This document shows positions 1 to 14,202 of a stretch of 64,000 nucleotides of DNA, piece by piece. The stretch lies in assembly GCA_018907035.1 (NCBI GenBank), contig JACCIC010000002.1, positions 1,369,001-1,433,000 of the forward strand, written 5' to 3'. Source of the stretch: Sycobia sp. Sy_11 (Eukaryota > Arthropoda > Insecta > Hymenoptera > Epichrysomallidae). The notes under the pieces were generated by a model. It made no database searches, was not told the origin of the DNA, and saw nothing but the letters and a program-made list of their open reading frames with translations. Positions within the stretch are counted from its first letter, which is position 1. Each line of letters begins with the position of its first letter. The position numbers and the translations under genes were made by a program.

Positions 1-822
1 ATCGGCGAATTTCAAAAGCTTCTTTCGTGGATTGTTTGAATTGATTTTCCAATTACTTAATGAACAATCTAAATGTTATTAAACACAAATCCGTTGCAAA
101 TTTAAAAACCATCTTAGCTCTTGAGCATTTGAAATAATCCCTATCTACTTATATTTAATTGATATGGAAAAAATTTTTCGTTTGGAAATTGAAAAATACC
201 ACATGAAACCTTTCTTCTTCATCTATTCCAATCAATTGGGATCAGATCACATTTAATTTCTCTTTCGGAGCAAATTTAAAAAAATACTATAAATCATTAT
301 TAGAATCCAGAACCAACTTCGCGATCCGATCTCAGACGATTATCAGAAATAACGAAGAATTCATTCTTATCAGAAAAATCCAAAGACAGGCCAAACTCTT
401 ATTATCCAGAACGATCTTTATGTGAGCGTATACGATATTTCGTAGGATCTTCGAATCATAGAACCAGTAAGCCACCGTTATCTAAAATTTAACTATCGTA
501 ACACGCCGAATTTCAAACCGACCGAACGGCGCAACCCCGCCCTCGCTGACCTCGGGCATATTTCCCTCCATCCCACATAATTGCCACGAGCCGCAATTCC
601 GCAGCTCTTCATTCGGCGAGGAACGTATGACGTGACGTATTTCCGTCTAATATAACTTTGCTGCCCACCGCGCCTCGGAACTGTGCTAACCGCAAGTCCT
701 ATCCTGCCATTCCTTCGTTGCCGCTCTACGGAACAATTCCGACGCGAAACGAGCGAAAGTAGTGCTCGAGCTTGTGCTGATGTTTAAATACTTGGGGCAC
801 AATAGCGAGTATAGCATCGAAA

Positions 823-825
<3 letters not shown>

Positions 826-876
<51 letters not shown>
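826..876. repeat. (TA)n microsatellite
   Basis: Uninterrupted TA dinucleotide array of about 25 units. It creates false Tyr-Ile frames on both strands. Confidence 0.95.
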
Positions 877-879
<3 letters not shown>

Positions 880-1120
880 TACAGTCGCAGTTTTCAATTC
901 TAAAATAATGCATTAATCCAAATCGTGACAAAGAAACTGAAATTTCTACCATCTCAATTGCGAACAATTATATAGCGCTTCGCGCGCGGTCGACCTCTTT
1001 ATGGAAGAGTGTGCAGCATTAATTTCACCGCATTATGCTAATTGCATTAACTCTCCTCGCTGCGCAAGCACTGCAAGTTTTGCTCGGCAGCAAGTTCAAA
1101 GTAGTCCTCCCCTGTATGCA

Positions 1121-1174
<54 letters not shown>
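1121..1174. repeat. Compound (TG)n(TA)n microsatellite
   Basis: Five TG units run directly into about 22 TA units. The array sits inside a CpG-rich patch and produces false frames in both directions. Confidence 0.95.
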
Positions 1175-1178
<4 letters not shown>

Positions 1179-1502
1179 CGCGTAAAGACGACCTGGTTTT
1201 CTTCTGATCTTCCCATTCGAATGCCGGGAACGTCGGTTTCTCGCGTCTTGGCGCCAATGACTCCTTCCCATCCTCGTGCCGCACACCGCAACGAGCAATT
1301 TATTTTCCGCGGTCGAAAAGCTCTCGCAAGCACCGCGCGCAACGAGCATGCGTGTAGCGTCCAATTTCCACCGAGGCCTCGTCGAGCTTTCGGCAGTTCC
1401 CCCCCCTCCCCCGCCGGAACAACCGCGCCGGGGCCGCGCAAGGACACGGAGAGGGGATTTGGGGTGGGAGCGGGGAGTTGAGATAAAGCCGCACCGGATG
1501 CG

Positions 1503-1504
<2 letters not shown>

Positions 1505-1542
<38 letters not shown>
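1505..1542. repeat. (TA)n microsatellite
   Basis: About 19 TA units followed by short CA steps, at the downstream side of the 960-1890 CpG-rich patch. Confidence 0.95.
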
Positions 1543-1548
<6 letters not shown>

Positions 1549-3065
1549 CACGTATACGCGTAAATGCATGGGGCCACGGAGTTCGGTAGAGGGCCGAGAG
1601 CGCGGGCGAGCGCGCACCTTGTCCCATTAATTTTAATGGACGAGATTAAATCGACGACGTGTGCACCGAGAAGTTTAGCGACGTGTTCGAGAGCTCGGCA
1701 AGTCAATTACCGTTTCGGTGCCTGCAACGCCCGCCCGCGCGCGCGAATCGTTCCTGGATTATCTCCCCTACCCACATCCCCACCCCACCATTATATCCCC
1801 ACCTGCTCTTTATATCAACTCTGGTTCCGGCGCGTTCGGTCGGTGGAGGGGGGGGGGGTTGATCTCGTTGGCGCCCGGGGACAAAATTGAATAGAAGATC
1901 AAAGGTTTCATTGGTGTGTATGCGTTAGTGCAAACCCGTGTGCACTACTTATGAGTTAAGTATCAGTAGATTTGTTTCGCTCAAGTATAGTTATGCCGAG
2001 TAAGGGATGAATACTGATTGTTAAAACGAAAAATCACACAGTCTTACATAAATACGATGATGTGGATAGTTGGCAATGTTCTTTGAATATTTCCTTAATC
2101 TGGTGAATGAATCACGTTGTTATGATCATTATAATTGTATTATCGGAATTGAGCACCGAGTAAAAAATTACACACTTTTCTTTTATCGGATATAGTCTTT
2201 CATAAAATATAAAACACAATAGATCGCGAAAGTCGAGAACGTATTTAATCTATTTATGAAAGCTCCGAGTAAGAAAAGTTGGTAGTAATATTTTCTCGAT
2301 GAACTCTCCAGTATCTATTGAAAGATTTCCAAAGGTTTGAATCTTATTGTAATAACGAACAATGAATAACGCGAGCCTTGCGCAAATTTTTATTATTCAA
2401 AATACTTTCAACATAACTTGATATTCGATTTCTTCTTGTTCCTATCAGCTGTACGTATATCCAAAAAAAAAAAACAAAGTGCGGATGCTTCTGAATGATC
2501 TGTGAAATTTTAAGTAGCTATCTTCTTCAGTCTGAATGAATCTTATTTGAAGTAGACTTATTTATCCTGGATAAAATTATCGAATTCTAACAATTTCAAT
2601 AAAAATTATTTAAATATCATATTTTAATCAAATTTCTTTCAATAATAAGTTAAAGTCCAAAATAGACTTTTAACTTTCCAAAAAAGTTCAATTACATTTT
2701 TATAATAAAATGCAAAAACTTTTTTAAAATAGGTCAAAAATAGAATATTGATTTTTTGCAAATTCTATTCATTCAAATTTTCGCTTAGTACGAAAATTAT
2801 TTTTCATTTGAAAGCAAAAAATCTCATAATATTTTTAGTTCCCAAATAGATTAACTATTTGAATTTTTATTTCAAAAAAATCAAATCCGTTTTTAATTAC
2901 AGTTTCTGCTATTTCTAAAAACGGGAAAAGAATATGATATTTAAAATAAGTCGCTTTTGCAGGTCTGTTCTTTTTTTTTTTTTTTTTTAATCGCAAGGAA
3001 GACGTTGCAAAGCCAATAAAAAATTAGCACAAGAGTGTCGAGCGCAATGCAGAAATAGTCATGTG

Positions 3066-3110
3066 TGTATATAAAAGCCGGTCGATGTTGCTATAATCGC
3101 GTTACACGTC
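3066..3110 (+). promoter_or_regulatory. Candidate TATA-type core promoter
   Basis: A TATATAAAAG box at about 3069 is followed some 30 bp later by a CG-rich start-like segment (around 3100). This is the spacing of an RNA polymerase II core promoter. No convincing coding exon follows, so it may be fortuitous or drive an untranslated RNA. Confidence 0.25.
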
Positions 3111-3830
3111 GGCGCAAGCTACCTTGGCGCTCGTAAACATGCGCGACAAGAGCGCGTATGTACATACGTATTGTAGACGTAGTTGAGATTTACCGAACGA
3201 CGCTGCGCGTTTTTTTCTCTCTCGCTGTATAATCCATAAAAATTATATTTATAGAGTGTCCTACGTCGCCGAACGATTTTCATATCAAGTGAACTGACTG
3301 TTTTTCCGGCATATCCTGTTCTCATTTTTTTTTTTCTTTAAAATCAAAAACGAAAAAGGCATCTAACTCGGTATCAATTGAGCGTTTCATTTACAATCAT
3401 TTCGTCACATCGCATCCCTCGACAGCACTATATGTAGATAAAAATTTCCGGTAGCAGTATTTAGGTTAGAAAATCGAACGAAAACACTCGCCATAATGTT
3501 ACCATAATTTGCGATCAGTTGAGAATTTTAACAAATTTTTCAACCCGAAGAAAAATAAGCTCGAGGCACAGGCTTCGTAATGATTTTCACGAGTGGCGGA
3601 ACATTCACGTCTCCGAACGGAGGGATACGAAAGGGGCTTAACGGCAATTGTAGGCGCAGACTTGCCAATGGTGAAAGTGAGCAAGCACAAAACGACGTTG
3701 CTGGTAATTATGTTAAGAAAAAACAAAAACAAATACCAAAACAGAAAAAAAAAACAAAGATAACATAAACATTGTTAGAAAATAAGTGAATATATTAGAA
3801 GTGTCGAGGGGTAAAAAAAAATTTTAAAAA

Positions 3831-3861
3831 TATATATATATATTATATATATATATATATA
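3831..3861. repeat. Imperfect (TA)n microsatellite
   Basis: About 15 TA units with one TTA interruption. Confidence 0.9.
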
Positions 3862-5391
3862 AATATTATAAATATATGAATGCATAAAAAGATACATCAA
3901 TATAAAATTATTGATTTAAACGATTGTTTTATATAAAAGAAGAATGACAAATGGAGTGCGTGTAATGTTGACATAATAAATATAGAACCTCATTTACGAT
4001 TTGTATCGCGCGCCAAATTGGGGAATAACGTATAATCAGTCGTGAAGCGATTATACATAAAATATACATATACATATTATTGATATATATGGTTGCGAGA
4101 TAATAATATAAGAGAATTTAAAGAAAAAAAAAACAAAAGTAAACGAATGAGATTTAAAAAATACGTTTATATACGTGTAAAGATCCACACCTAAAATGCC
4201 TCCCAGGTTATATACATATATACATATGCATATTATACATATTATAAATATAAATATATATACATGCATATATATACAAATCATGTATATATACATCTAT
4301 ATATATTTTATTAACGTTATTTGATGTAAAAAGAAGTATATCGACTATATACATACACATATTCACATTGCATACATAGATATAAATGTGTTACTAAAAT
4401 ATCATTTATCATAAAATTAGGCCAAAATCTATTTGCGTTTTCAATCTGTCGTAAAATGCATCCCTACACATATTTCATCTCCGTCAAATATCTCTATTTC
4501 TAAATATAGATTTCTAACAGTTATCTGAAAGTCTTATACGTTTATTTCAAGCATTCACCATAAAGAGAATTAAATATCGTCAAACAAATTTTTAATTGCT
4601 GTCTGACAATCAAACGATTGAGTTGAAATAAAAATATTTTTGATTATAATTACGCAAATATTTAATTAAAAAAAAATTAACATGTATTTAAATATTGGTT
4701 TTTATTCCCATTCAATCGCTTCGTTGGCAGGCGATGTGTTGAAATATTTATTGAATTCACCAATTATTTCTTTACAACAAGCGAACGATTGCCGAGAAAC
4801 GGAGCAAATTTAGCGAGTCTGTAAATATTCTTGGCAGACGATTGCTACAAACTACATTGTTAGAAATCATTGCAATATAAAAGTCATGGCTTCTTTATCG
4901 AACTATATAATTATACGAAATTTATATTAAAATTTGTAGATTTAATATAAATGTATATTAAATTTAACGTAGTCAATGAATTTTCAAATACATTCACCAA
5001 TTAAATCCGGAACAATACTCTCTTTCTCTCCTTTGACTAAATTCCGCGCAGTTTCTGTGTTAAAACAATTACTTTCAAAGAAAACCTTGAAACAACAGTC
5101 ATTCAATTTGATTAACTACTGTATAACTCATATCGGTAAAGTATTTAAATATATCTAATACGAATTGTTATTTAAAAAAGTATGAGCTTCTCGAGAGCAA
5201 TCAAGGATTGTCTATGTGTACTGATTCATCACGACGATTATAATCAACGATTCAAACAAACCCCTCCCCTACCCTCCCATATTATAGAGCAGCCCAAAGT
5301 CAGGAGGACAGAGGGATGTCGAAATGGAAGAATGGATAAGGGGCTTTTCCTCTCCCCCGTAAATCACCAATCCTCTCCACGAAAAACGACG

Positions 5392-5393
<2 letters not shown>

Positions 5394-5438
<45 letters not shown>
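5394..5438. repeat. (TA)n microsatellite
   Basis: About 22 uninterrupted TA units placed just before a CpG-rich patch. Confidence 0.95.
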
Positions 5439-5439
<1 letters not shown>

Positions 5440-6649
5440 CGAGATTTCAATACAATGAGGAAAATGCTTTTGATCGCGCAGAGCGTCGCCGTACTCGTTC
5501 CCCGTCTTCATTTACGGTTAATCGCCCGACACAGAGGATTCCGTCTCTGTTTCGGCGCCAGACAGCCTCCTCGGCTCCTCGCCACCACCGCGCCACCCTT
5601 CGAAAATAACTCGCGTGTACTCATAGCTTTTCCGACGATCCGATATTTCTTTCATTCTCTTAATGTACTCGTGGCGGAACATCGGGATTTATACTTTGCA
5701 TGCTATTCGTTTCTACACCGTTGGTTTACATTTAGGAAATCATTCGAGAATGGGTTCAATTGAGACAAGAATTTGGTTTTTTTTTTTTTTTTTTGTTTTT
5801 GTGAATTTTGAACGAATAATATGTACTTCACCGACAGTAATTTAAATTATTAAATTTCATTTGAATAGTTAACAGAACTTTGGAACTTACACAAATTCTT
5901 CATTTTATGATCGTATAGGTTATTATGATGTTTTGATACTCAATTTTAGTCTACATTAAATCTTATTACTATATTATAAAATAAACGGAATATATTTATG
6001 AAATTACTTGCCTATGCAACGGATTAATCGTATTAATACATTATATTTTAAAAACTTACTTAATAAATGTATTATTATTAATCGCGTCTGAAACAATGCA
6101 CGCCTGATACGACGATTCATCATTTGACAAAGGTTTCCACATTTCTTACAAAGTCCGTTTTAAGTGCTCAATTCGTGAATTGCTACTTGAGAAACAGTGC
6201 CGTTACAAATCGAAGGTTGCAATATTGTCGAGCGATTGATTTAACCAAGGAAAAACCAACCGCTGGAGTCGTATATCGATTAATGATGCGCGCCGAAAGC
6301 GCGATTCGTTTTGTCCCGGCGGCGACGTAACGCGACGGGCCGTCGCGCCAAGTAAACGCGCGAGACTTTAGTCGCGGGGGCTTAACGAGGATGAAAAGAC
6401 GTCGCTTGCTCTTTATATACGCCTCCTGCCCCGCCCTTAACGGACCTTCCTCATTAACGAATCCTTTGCACGTTGCATATTCTCCTGATCCCCTCGTGCC
6501 CTCCCCCCCCCGCCTCCCATGAACCCTGGAATATGCAGACTCGCGAAGATTTGCCGCTCGAAATACGTAATCTAGTCGGTTACGGGCGACGAACTGTTCG
6601 CTGATTTTTCTTCGAAATTATAGAAATGACTTTTGATCGCGATTAATTT

Positions 6650-6990
6650 AATCAAGTTTCATATAGAAATTATATCATTTCGTATTATTTTATTTTATTT
6701 CATCCCAGTTCGTATCATTTCATATGAAATCACATAATTTCATATAATTTCGTGTACCTCTTAATATTTTAGTTCTTCCTATTATGTTCCGTGATATTAA
6801 ATGGCTCAATTTCCATTTCTTTCATTTGATGTGAAGTTACAGGACTTAATATATTTTATTTGAACCTCGTACGATTTCAATTAACTTTAATTGATTTTAC
6901 TTTACTTTATATTGAGATCGATTTAGCTGAATTTAATATTGTTCCATATGATTTTATTTTATTCGAACATCTATTATCAAAAATTCGACA
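6650..6990. repeat. Degenerate ATTTCATAT-like simple repeats
   Basis: Short variants of ATTTCATAT and ATTTCGTAT recur closely, especially between 6655 and 6760. The pattern is irregular, has no clear period and is probably decayed low-complexity DNA. Confidence 0.35.
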
Positions 6991-7052
6991 ATCTCAGAAT
7001 GCATGAACTTGTCAAAAAAAAAATTACCCTACTAAACAAGTACTACCTACGT

Positions 7053-7091
7053 GCACACACGCACACACACACGCACACACACACACACACA
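7053..7091. repeat. (CA)n microsatellite
   Basis: CA dinucleotide array with two G interruptions. On the minus strand it reads as an artificial Cys-Val repeat. Confidence 0.9.
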
Positions 7092-8700
7092 TCTCTCGCA
7101 TAAAAAGTGTAAATAAGCCGAGACGCGCGATGATGAAACGCGTCTGCATCAATTTCATTCGGTCGATTACCCCTTTTTTGCACGAATTTTTTGAATGTGT
7201 CTCGCTGTAGCTGTATTTCGAAAGTAAGAAGGAAATAATGATAAGCCATTATGATTAGCCAATTATTCGACGACATTTACGATATACGTTTTAAGGGAAT
7301 ATTTAAGAAAGTATCGTAGATACGCGTACACCTATGCAGACCCACGAGCACGCAGCGATCGACAACTATGAACTCACGTGCGCAAATTATCTTAAATACA
7401 ATACAATATACATATATATTATATATAAAGAGAGAGAGAGAGAGCTTATATTATAAATAAATTATAGGGAAATACATATGTATATGTAAAAAGAAACGAC
7501 AATGCACTGTAAAATAAACCGAAATCCACTAAAAGCGATTATATAAATGAAAATAGAAGCGGAGATAAATGGTAATGAGGATCGAGTTGGCGTTAGAGGG
7601 TAGAAGATGGGCTTCGTGGGTGATAAATGGGTAGGGAAAAAACTGTTAAATAAATTATGATAAGATTAACCAATTAATTAATCAATTAAATAAAAAGAAA
7701 CACGAAGGAATTGAATTAGGTTTACACGGGCAGCATTATAGTCTGTCCCCATCTTCGTCTCTGTTCCTATGCTAAAAAGAAATGCGGAAAGAAAAATCCT
7801 GTTTCTCGACCGAGAGAGTCCTGGCAATTGCAAGAATCTTTTCAGATAAAAACGTATATTTTCAACGATAGCTCCAATTGCCTCTTTGAAATAATGAAAA
7901 ATAGAAACAAAAAACAATACGCCATTGTATTATTTTATCTTCTATTTCGTGTGAAGAGTGCGTTCTTTCTGGTCTAATTAGAAGCACGTCAGACACGGAA
8001 TCTCGACGGTAATTGAAAAAAATTATTTTTAATTGCAAAAATTCTTAATTCATCTAAAATAAAAATTGCAATTTAATTAATGCTATTGTCAAATACAAAG
8101 TTCGTGCATTTTCGAAATTCTCAGAATTGAAAGGAAATTTGATTTGTCAAAACTTTATACACGCTGTACAATTATAATGATCCTCACAAGTGTTGAAAAC
8201 AATTTAACAAATTTCAATGTTTTCATATATTTTTGAAACTTTAGAGACTATTTGTATTCAGTACAATATCTCACTTTCTTATTTTTTATTCATTTTTCTA
8301 CTAAATTTATTAGTTAAAATATTTTTTAATGATATTACACGAAAATCATAAAAAGATGAACTTATAATAAAAATAATAGAAATTCTAGATTCTACAGTTC
8401 GCTTCGACGAGAGAAACTTTTAACGGACAAACGTCGAAATGAAGGGTAGAATTATAATATTGAAATTTCTTCATCGTCAGTCGGTATCGCGACAAGAGGT
8501 CTGTTACTTTTATATAGAATGTGGTAGCGTTTAGTTTAACGATTGTCGTAATAAATTTCTTGAGAGTTTTTTAAAAAACTTACCGATTTAAAATTACTCC
8601 GTAATCCCCCTATTTTCACTAAAACCTTTGACGTTAAAATGGTCCAATAATACTTTTAACATTCTGCGGATTAAGCCGACTTTCGGTACTGCGCGTTTTG

Positions 8701-8735
<35 letters not shown>

Positions 8736-11700
8736 GCAGCTTGTTATGTTCAGAACATAAGTAGTGAGCGATCAACATCGTTTCCCAAACTGCCATCAGT
8801 GAGATACAATTGATGTGAAAGCGGGTACGATTTGTGCGCAGAGACGCCCCCTTCCCCCTAGATGAGAAAGTAAAACAAACATACTAATTAAGGGCAATTT
8901 GTTAAAGAAAAAGAAAAACACAATGATAAAAAAAAATGAAAAAAATAGTAAATGATAAGGAACACACGCACACGCACATCCTTAACGAGGAGAAAATAAT
9001 AAGTTCGACAAAAGCCGTTTTTCTTACATACACCAATTGTTAGGGGTACATCGATGAGCGAGAAAATTATATTTAAGCGGAAGGAGGAGGAACACATGAG
9101 TTAGAGAGAGAAAGAGAGAGCGGGAGAGCGAAATAGAAAAAAAACTGAGAAAATAAGCAAAAAAAAGAGATGAAAATTAACTGTAAATAATAAAGCACTT
9201 AAGCCGCGCGTCAAGCTCAAATTCTTATAGTAAGGAAATTTTTATTCGCGCTCTGGCAGACCTCGTTGCTGCCGGCGCGAATTTCATTTCTAATAAACCT
9301 AAAAATATACATATACACGTAGATTATATGAATTTTTCGATAAAGAAAACCGAATGAATGCTTGTGAGATAATAGAAAGTTTTGAACTGGATAATCCTTT
9401 ATTTTTTACGAACTTACTTCATTGATTAAGATAAATTCGAAATAAATTGTACATGAATTCAACTTCAACAATCATTACACGATCATCCGTATAAGTTTTG
9501 TATATAGATATAATATATTTTCGGGATAATTCAGTTTATTTCTACTTTGCCGTTACGTGTGAGAAGTCAATGGTAAATGAAACTAGTCGAAAACCGTAGC
9601 TTAAAAATATTCAAGGGAGTAATCTTTTCATAGTAAAATTTTCGAATTAAAGCGCCAGCACTCTCAAATTTTAAGAATAACAAAGATTTAACCCGATTAA
9701 CCACTGAATAACGATAAATGAAAGCCACACGCATGCGCTGCGCTGAATGGCATAAAAATCACTGGGAATAAAAACCGAATATTTAAATAGAAGCGCGATG
9801 AATTTAATTAATTAATCGAAGGCAAATGAAGGAAAATAACAAATCTAAAAACATAATTTTGGAGTTAATGAGATAGCTAAAAGGAGAAAATAATTAAATG
9901 GAATAAAGGCGGCGCGTCTCGGCTTTTTGCCTGGTCGAACGGGGCTGAGGTGGGAGGGGCGAATTAAACACAGGGAAACGCTTCCTTTTTCTCAATTTTT
10001 TTTTTCGCCCGCTCGTTTTCTTTCCACTCGTTCGTGAGGCAAAAAGCGGAGCGAACGAAGCGACGAGGCAAAAAATAAAATGAAGCAAAGCGAGTACGTG
10101 GGACGCGTTGAAGCAAAGCTACGAGGTTGCGCGAAGGGGACAGGAATTAGCTGAACTTTTTTGCTGGGAAAACGCGCACGCGCGGATTGCTCGATGCTCG
10201 GTGAATTTTGTAACACTCGAGCGAGCCTCAGGATAATCTATTTATACCGTAAAAAATTGACAAGGGCCGTTAATCGAATGTCTGATTATTAATTGAAAAG
10301 AGAAAATTATTACCGAGAAAAATATTTTCTATTATCAAGAAAATAATTTCTTCTACTACATCGAGATAACAATATTTTCCTAGATTAGAAAAGTATTTCT
10401 CGATACAATTAAAATTAAAGTAAATATTTTTTAGAGAATAGAAAATAATTTTCAATGGGAGCCAGTAGATACGCGCTTCTTTGGTCAGACGGGCATGCAG
10501 CGCTCGAAACGAAAGCTAGAAAAAGCAGTCAAATCAAAATGTTGAAAGAAGATAAAACGAAAAAGAAACTGGGACGTGCGGTGAAAAGCAGAGACGCGCC
10601 GTTCAGCGTCTGCACACTTGAATATATAAGTACATATATATGTACATATATATACATACATATATATGTATATATACCTAGATCTAAGATAATATAGTAT
10701 AATATAAATCCACGATAAAAATTTATCATTTTTATCCAAAATTTACACAAGATTTTATCCGACAAATTTTATCAATATACGACGATATTCTTTACGAGAG
10801 CTTTTGATTGTCCGCGAGTACGTGCGTGCGTAAGCACGCGAGACGATGGCCGCACACGTAGTAATAGAAATATGTTTACCCGAGCTCGCAGGCGCCTTTT
10901 TCGCTCCTTTAACCACGGCCATCCCATTGTTTTCCACGTGCGCTTCGCACTCCCGACGCCTTCTTTCTCCTTTACATTCCCGCCAGCTTCCACTTTCCGT
11001 TGTACGGCAAGAGCGCGCGAAATCCTCCTCTGGCCGTGGCGGGCGTTGATTAAAAAAAATTAACCCAGGGACCGGCGGTGATTTCGCGACGCTCGCTTGG
11101 GCTTTTAATTGTTTGAACGAGTCGCAGAGGGAGAGGCGACTTTTTTTAACTCCCTTGCTTTTTTCACGCAAATCGAAAAGGCGTCGGATTCGATCTTTAA
11201 CGAATTATTCGTCTGTTCAGTCACAGATTTTTGCTCGTGTTTTCCTATCGCCGGAGAAGAAAGCGAACGATGAGATTTTTTAGAACAGTGCCTCGCGAAA
11301 TTGTTTCAGCTATGCCCTGAGAAGAAAAGAATTTCATTCGGTAAAATATCTATTGAAAAATTATCAATGGCGTATTTCATTGAACAAGGAAAGGCTGTAT
11401 TTATTCGAAGAGAAATTTTTATTAAATTAGTTAAATTTTTATTTTATCTAATATGGCCTTCTTTGAAAATACGATTAAAATAGATATTTTATTTGATTGA
11501 AGTTATTTTCGTCGATGTAACTGCTCAATAAATTAATATTGGATTATATAATTATTTATGATTTACGAGCGCTTAGATAAAAAAAATAATCTACTGGATA
11601 GATTTGAACTTTTCTTCGTTTATACGTAAATACCGAATTTCAAGTCACTAAGCACAAAAAAAAGAAAAAAAACTACGCTGTATGAAAAAAAACAAAATCG

Positions 11701-12678
11701 GGAGAAGTGCGAAAATCTATTTTATCCCGAAGCATGTTCGCTTTCGCACATTTCGCAACGAAACACGAAGCCGAGCAAGTTTTACAGTTTATTATTTTTA
11801 TCATCGTTACACGAGGCGTCTCCATATCCACGTACACCGCGCGGCTGTTTTTCGAATTTTACGACAATTTGACACGGGGAATTATGATAATCACTTTTAT
11901 AATGTCTTTGCGTAATAATATATTGAATTTAAAAATAATGCGCGACGAAGGCGGCGACGATGTTTCGTATATACATATATATATATATAAATATACATAT
12001 AAATAAAATAAATGAAATAAAGTAAAATATATTATGTATAAAAAAGAAACTTGTTACGTGAGAGGCGAACGAATAAATAATTCTGTAATAAAATCCACTG
12101 ATATAATGTAATGATAAATTAGATAAAATAAATCGAAGCGCGTGTAGTGAGGTTATTATTATAGTAATTAAAAGATGAATATAAATAAACGATTATTAGT
12201 TTAAAAAAAAAATAAAACAAGAAAAGCGAAGTAATGAGTTACAAATGTTGAGAATGGTTTTAAATGTCTGCGCGAGTGTATGAGCGTGAGAGACCGCGAC
12301 GACGCGTGAATGCGCGAGTACTACTACTTAAACGTACGTATCTATGCATATAATGAATATGCAGCAGCAAAAATCACTAATTGTAAAGATAAACGATTAA
12401 ATGATAAAAATAAATTGATTTTAAAAGTAAATATAGATAATGCATAATATACATAGTTAATGATAATCTCCGATAAAATGTAACGCGCGCGTTTAGTCAA
12501 TAATTTTATTCACAAGAGTAGCACGAGACAAGGGAACGAGTCCGGGGAGGGGGTGAAATAATCGCGCGCGAGACGTGCGCGAGCGATAATCGTGGCCAAA
12601 ATAGCAGAATTTCTTAAACACAATGCGAGCGCGCGCGGAGTGAAAAATATTGAGATAATTCGTACGGTGTAATAAACA

Positions 12679-12681
<3 letters not shown>

Positions 12682-12736
<55 letters not shown>

Positions 12737-12750
12737 ATACATACATACAT
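12682..12750. repeat. Compound (TA)n(CATA)n microsatellite
   Basis: About 23 TA units pass into short CA steps and then about five CATA units. Confidence 0.95.
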
Positions 12751-13676
12751 ATTATATATTAACGCATAATTTTTCATACAAGTTAGAGAGACTTAAAGGC
12801 GGGGATGAAGAAGAGAAAAAAAATGATGATAATATAATAATGAATAATTGCTTAACGATAATTAACATTAAAAGTGAAGCAGAGGAGCGGAAAGCGCGAA
12901 AGTGTAGCGAGCGGCACCGGAAGTCAGCGGCGTGGGCAGCAGAGATTGCGGGGACGCATCCTCGGGCGCTCCGAAGAGGAAAACATATATTATATAAAAT
13001 AAAATGACAAATAAAAATATAATGACGAACGATGGCAGTGGTCGTTATTAACTAATGGCGAAAGCTATACTAAATGGTTATTAATCGCGCGAAGGACAAC
13101 GAGAAATCTCGATCGAATTCAAAAAATATATCACAAGGCATATTTATATATAAATATATTTTTTTTCTCCGACCATCGGGAGCTTAATGATTTCGTCTAC
13201 GCACACTTCGGTCAGATAAATTACAATAAAAAAGGGATTTCAGTAACTTCCGAGGTAATTGGCGACGCTGTCGAGAGGCGCCAAGATTGAAATTACGACG
13301 AGCCCTAAAAAAATGGGAAAAGAAGTCATGGATTAATTTCGATACTTTATTTAGTTTATCGTCATGACGATCGCGATATAATATTCAAAATAAAAAAAAA
13401 AAAAACCGTTCGAAGCTTATATGAAAATCATAATATGTGTGTATAGATCTAAATCCACAGTGCTGTGCGAATTTCTATAATCATTGGTTGGACGACGCAA
13501 AGACGATGCGTCGATAAATAGCCCGTCTACGTATATAAAATTAAGTTCTCCCCGCCCCCCTTCATCGACTATCACTATATATCACATATATCGCAGTGCA
13601 GACGGCGATAACACGAGACGCGCGTCCCTCCCTCCTATTGAAATATCCCGCCGTGAAATAATAATTTAGCTATATA

Positions 13677-13679
<3 letters not shown>

Positions 13680-13727
<48 letters not shown>
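13680..13727. repeat. (TA)n microsatellite
   Basis: About 24 TA units flanked on both sides by TAGCTA-like sequence. Confidence 0.95.
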
Positions 13728-13728
<1 letters not shown>

Positions 13729-14002
13729 CTAGATGTATCTTAGAACAGGAACGAGGAGCTGTACGGAGAGTAAGAGTTGAAATGGGAGAGCAGGACATTA
13801 TACTTTTCGATAGAGAATAATAAAAAGAGTCTTTGTTAGTACAAAGAAAAAATGAAAATAGAAAGCCAGCTTTTTTCTCCTTTTTTATTTTTTTTTATGG
13901 AATAAGCGAAAGTCATACTTCATAGCGGCTTGGGATTTAAAAGTAATTAATTAAAAATCTCGCAAACAGTTATGTCTAATTAGTAATGGAAGACAATTTT
14001 AG

Positions 14003-14202
14003 TTAACCATTACTTTTAATTAGGAATTTAAGAAAAACTTAATTAAGTATTATATTTAATTTGTAACGTAAAAAAAATTTAATTAACCATTACTTATAAA
14101 TTGTAATCAATGAAAAATTCAATTAATCCTTACTTTCACTGAATAATGAAAAGCCACTTTTAATTAATCATCATTGTTAATTAATAATCGTATGTAATTT
14201 TA
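14003..14202. repeat. Degenerate 40-bp minisatellite, five units
   Basis: Five consecutive units of exactly 40 bp start at 14003, 14043, 14083, 14123 and 14163. Each opens with a TTAAccaTTACTT-like segment, with A/T-rich divergence inside. A shorter, weaker unit may precede them from about 13966. The fixed period argues for tandem duplication followed by drift. No function is apparent. Confidence 0.7.

Larger units (their letters stand above)
1..3000. other. Gene-free stretch with a CpG-rich patch
   Basis: No open frame here looks like a real exon. The sequence is AT-rich up to about 500, becomes rich in CG dinucleotides from about 500 to 760 and 960 to 1890, and returns to AT-rich DNA. Apparent long frames between 1000 and 1900 on both strands are carried by (TA)n arrays read as Tyr-Ile repeats and by the low stop density of GC-rich DNA. 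The CpG patch could be a promoter or regulatory element, but no coding neighbour supports this. Confidence 0.5.
3700..13900 (+). other. Long plus-strand A-rich, gene-free tract
   Basis: Through most of this stretch the plus strand has far more A than T, with many A-runs broken by single G bases. No coding exon was found. Three exact TGTAAATA motifs (4820-4827, 7108-7115, 9182-9189) match the Pumilio recognition element, and the last overlaps an AATAAA at 9189-9194. CpG-rich patches interrupt it at about 5240-5660, 6120-6600, 9860-10250, 10450-11250 and 12240-13000. The asymmetry suits a transcribed plus-strand intron or a long 3' UTR of a gene to the left. That is inference only. Confidence 0.3.

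Noticed and set aside
1001..1890. Several overlapping open frames on both strands
   Set aside because: They run through (TA)n arrays read as Tyr-Ile repeats and through CpG-rich DNA with few stops. No splice logic or recognisable domain.
5455..5763. 102-codon frame beginning with a hydrophobic, signal-like segment
   Set aside because: It starts in a CpG-rich patch right after a TA array, becomes Arg-rich at once, and has no recognisable domain or partner exon.
10755..11171. 138-codon minus-strand frame in a GC-rich patch
   Set aside because: Overlapping frames of similar length exist on both strands, as expected from low stop density. The composition is Arg/Lys-rich without motifs.
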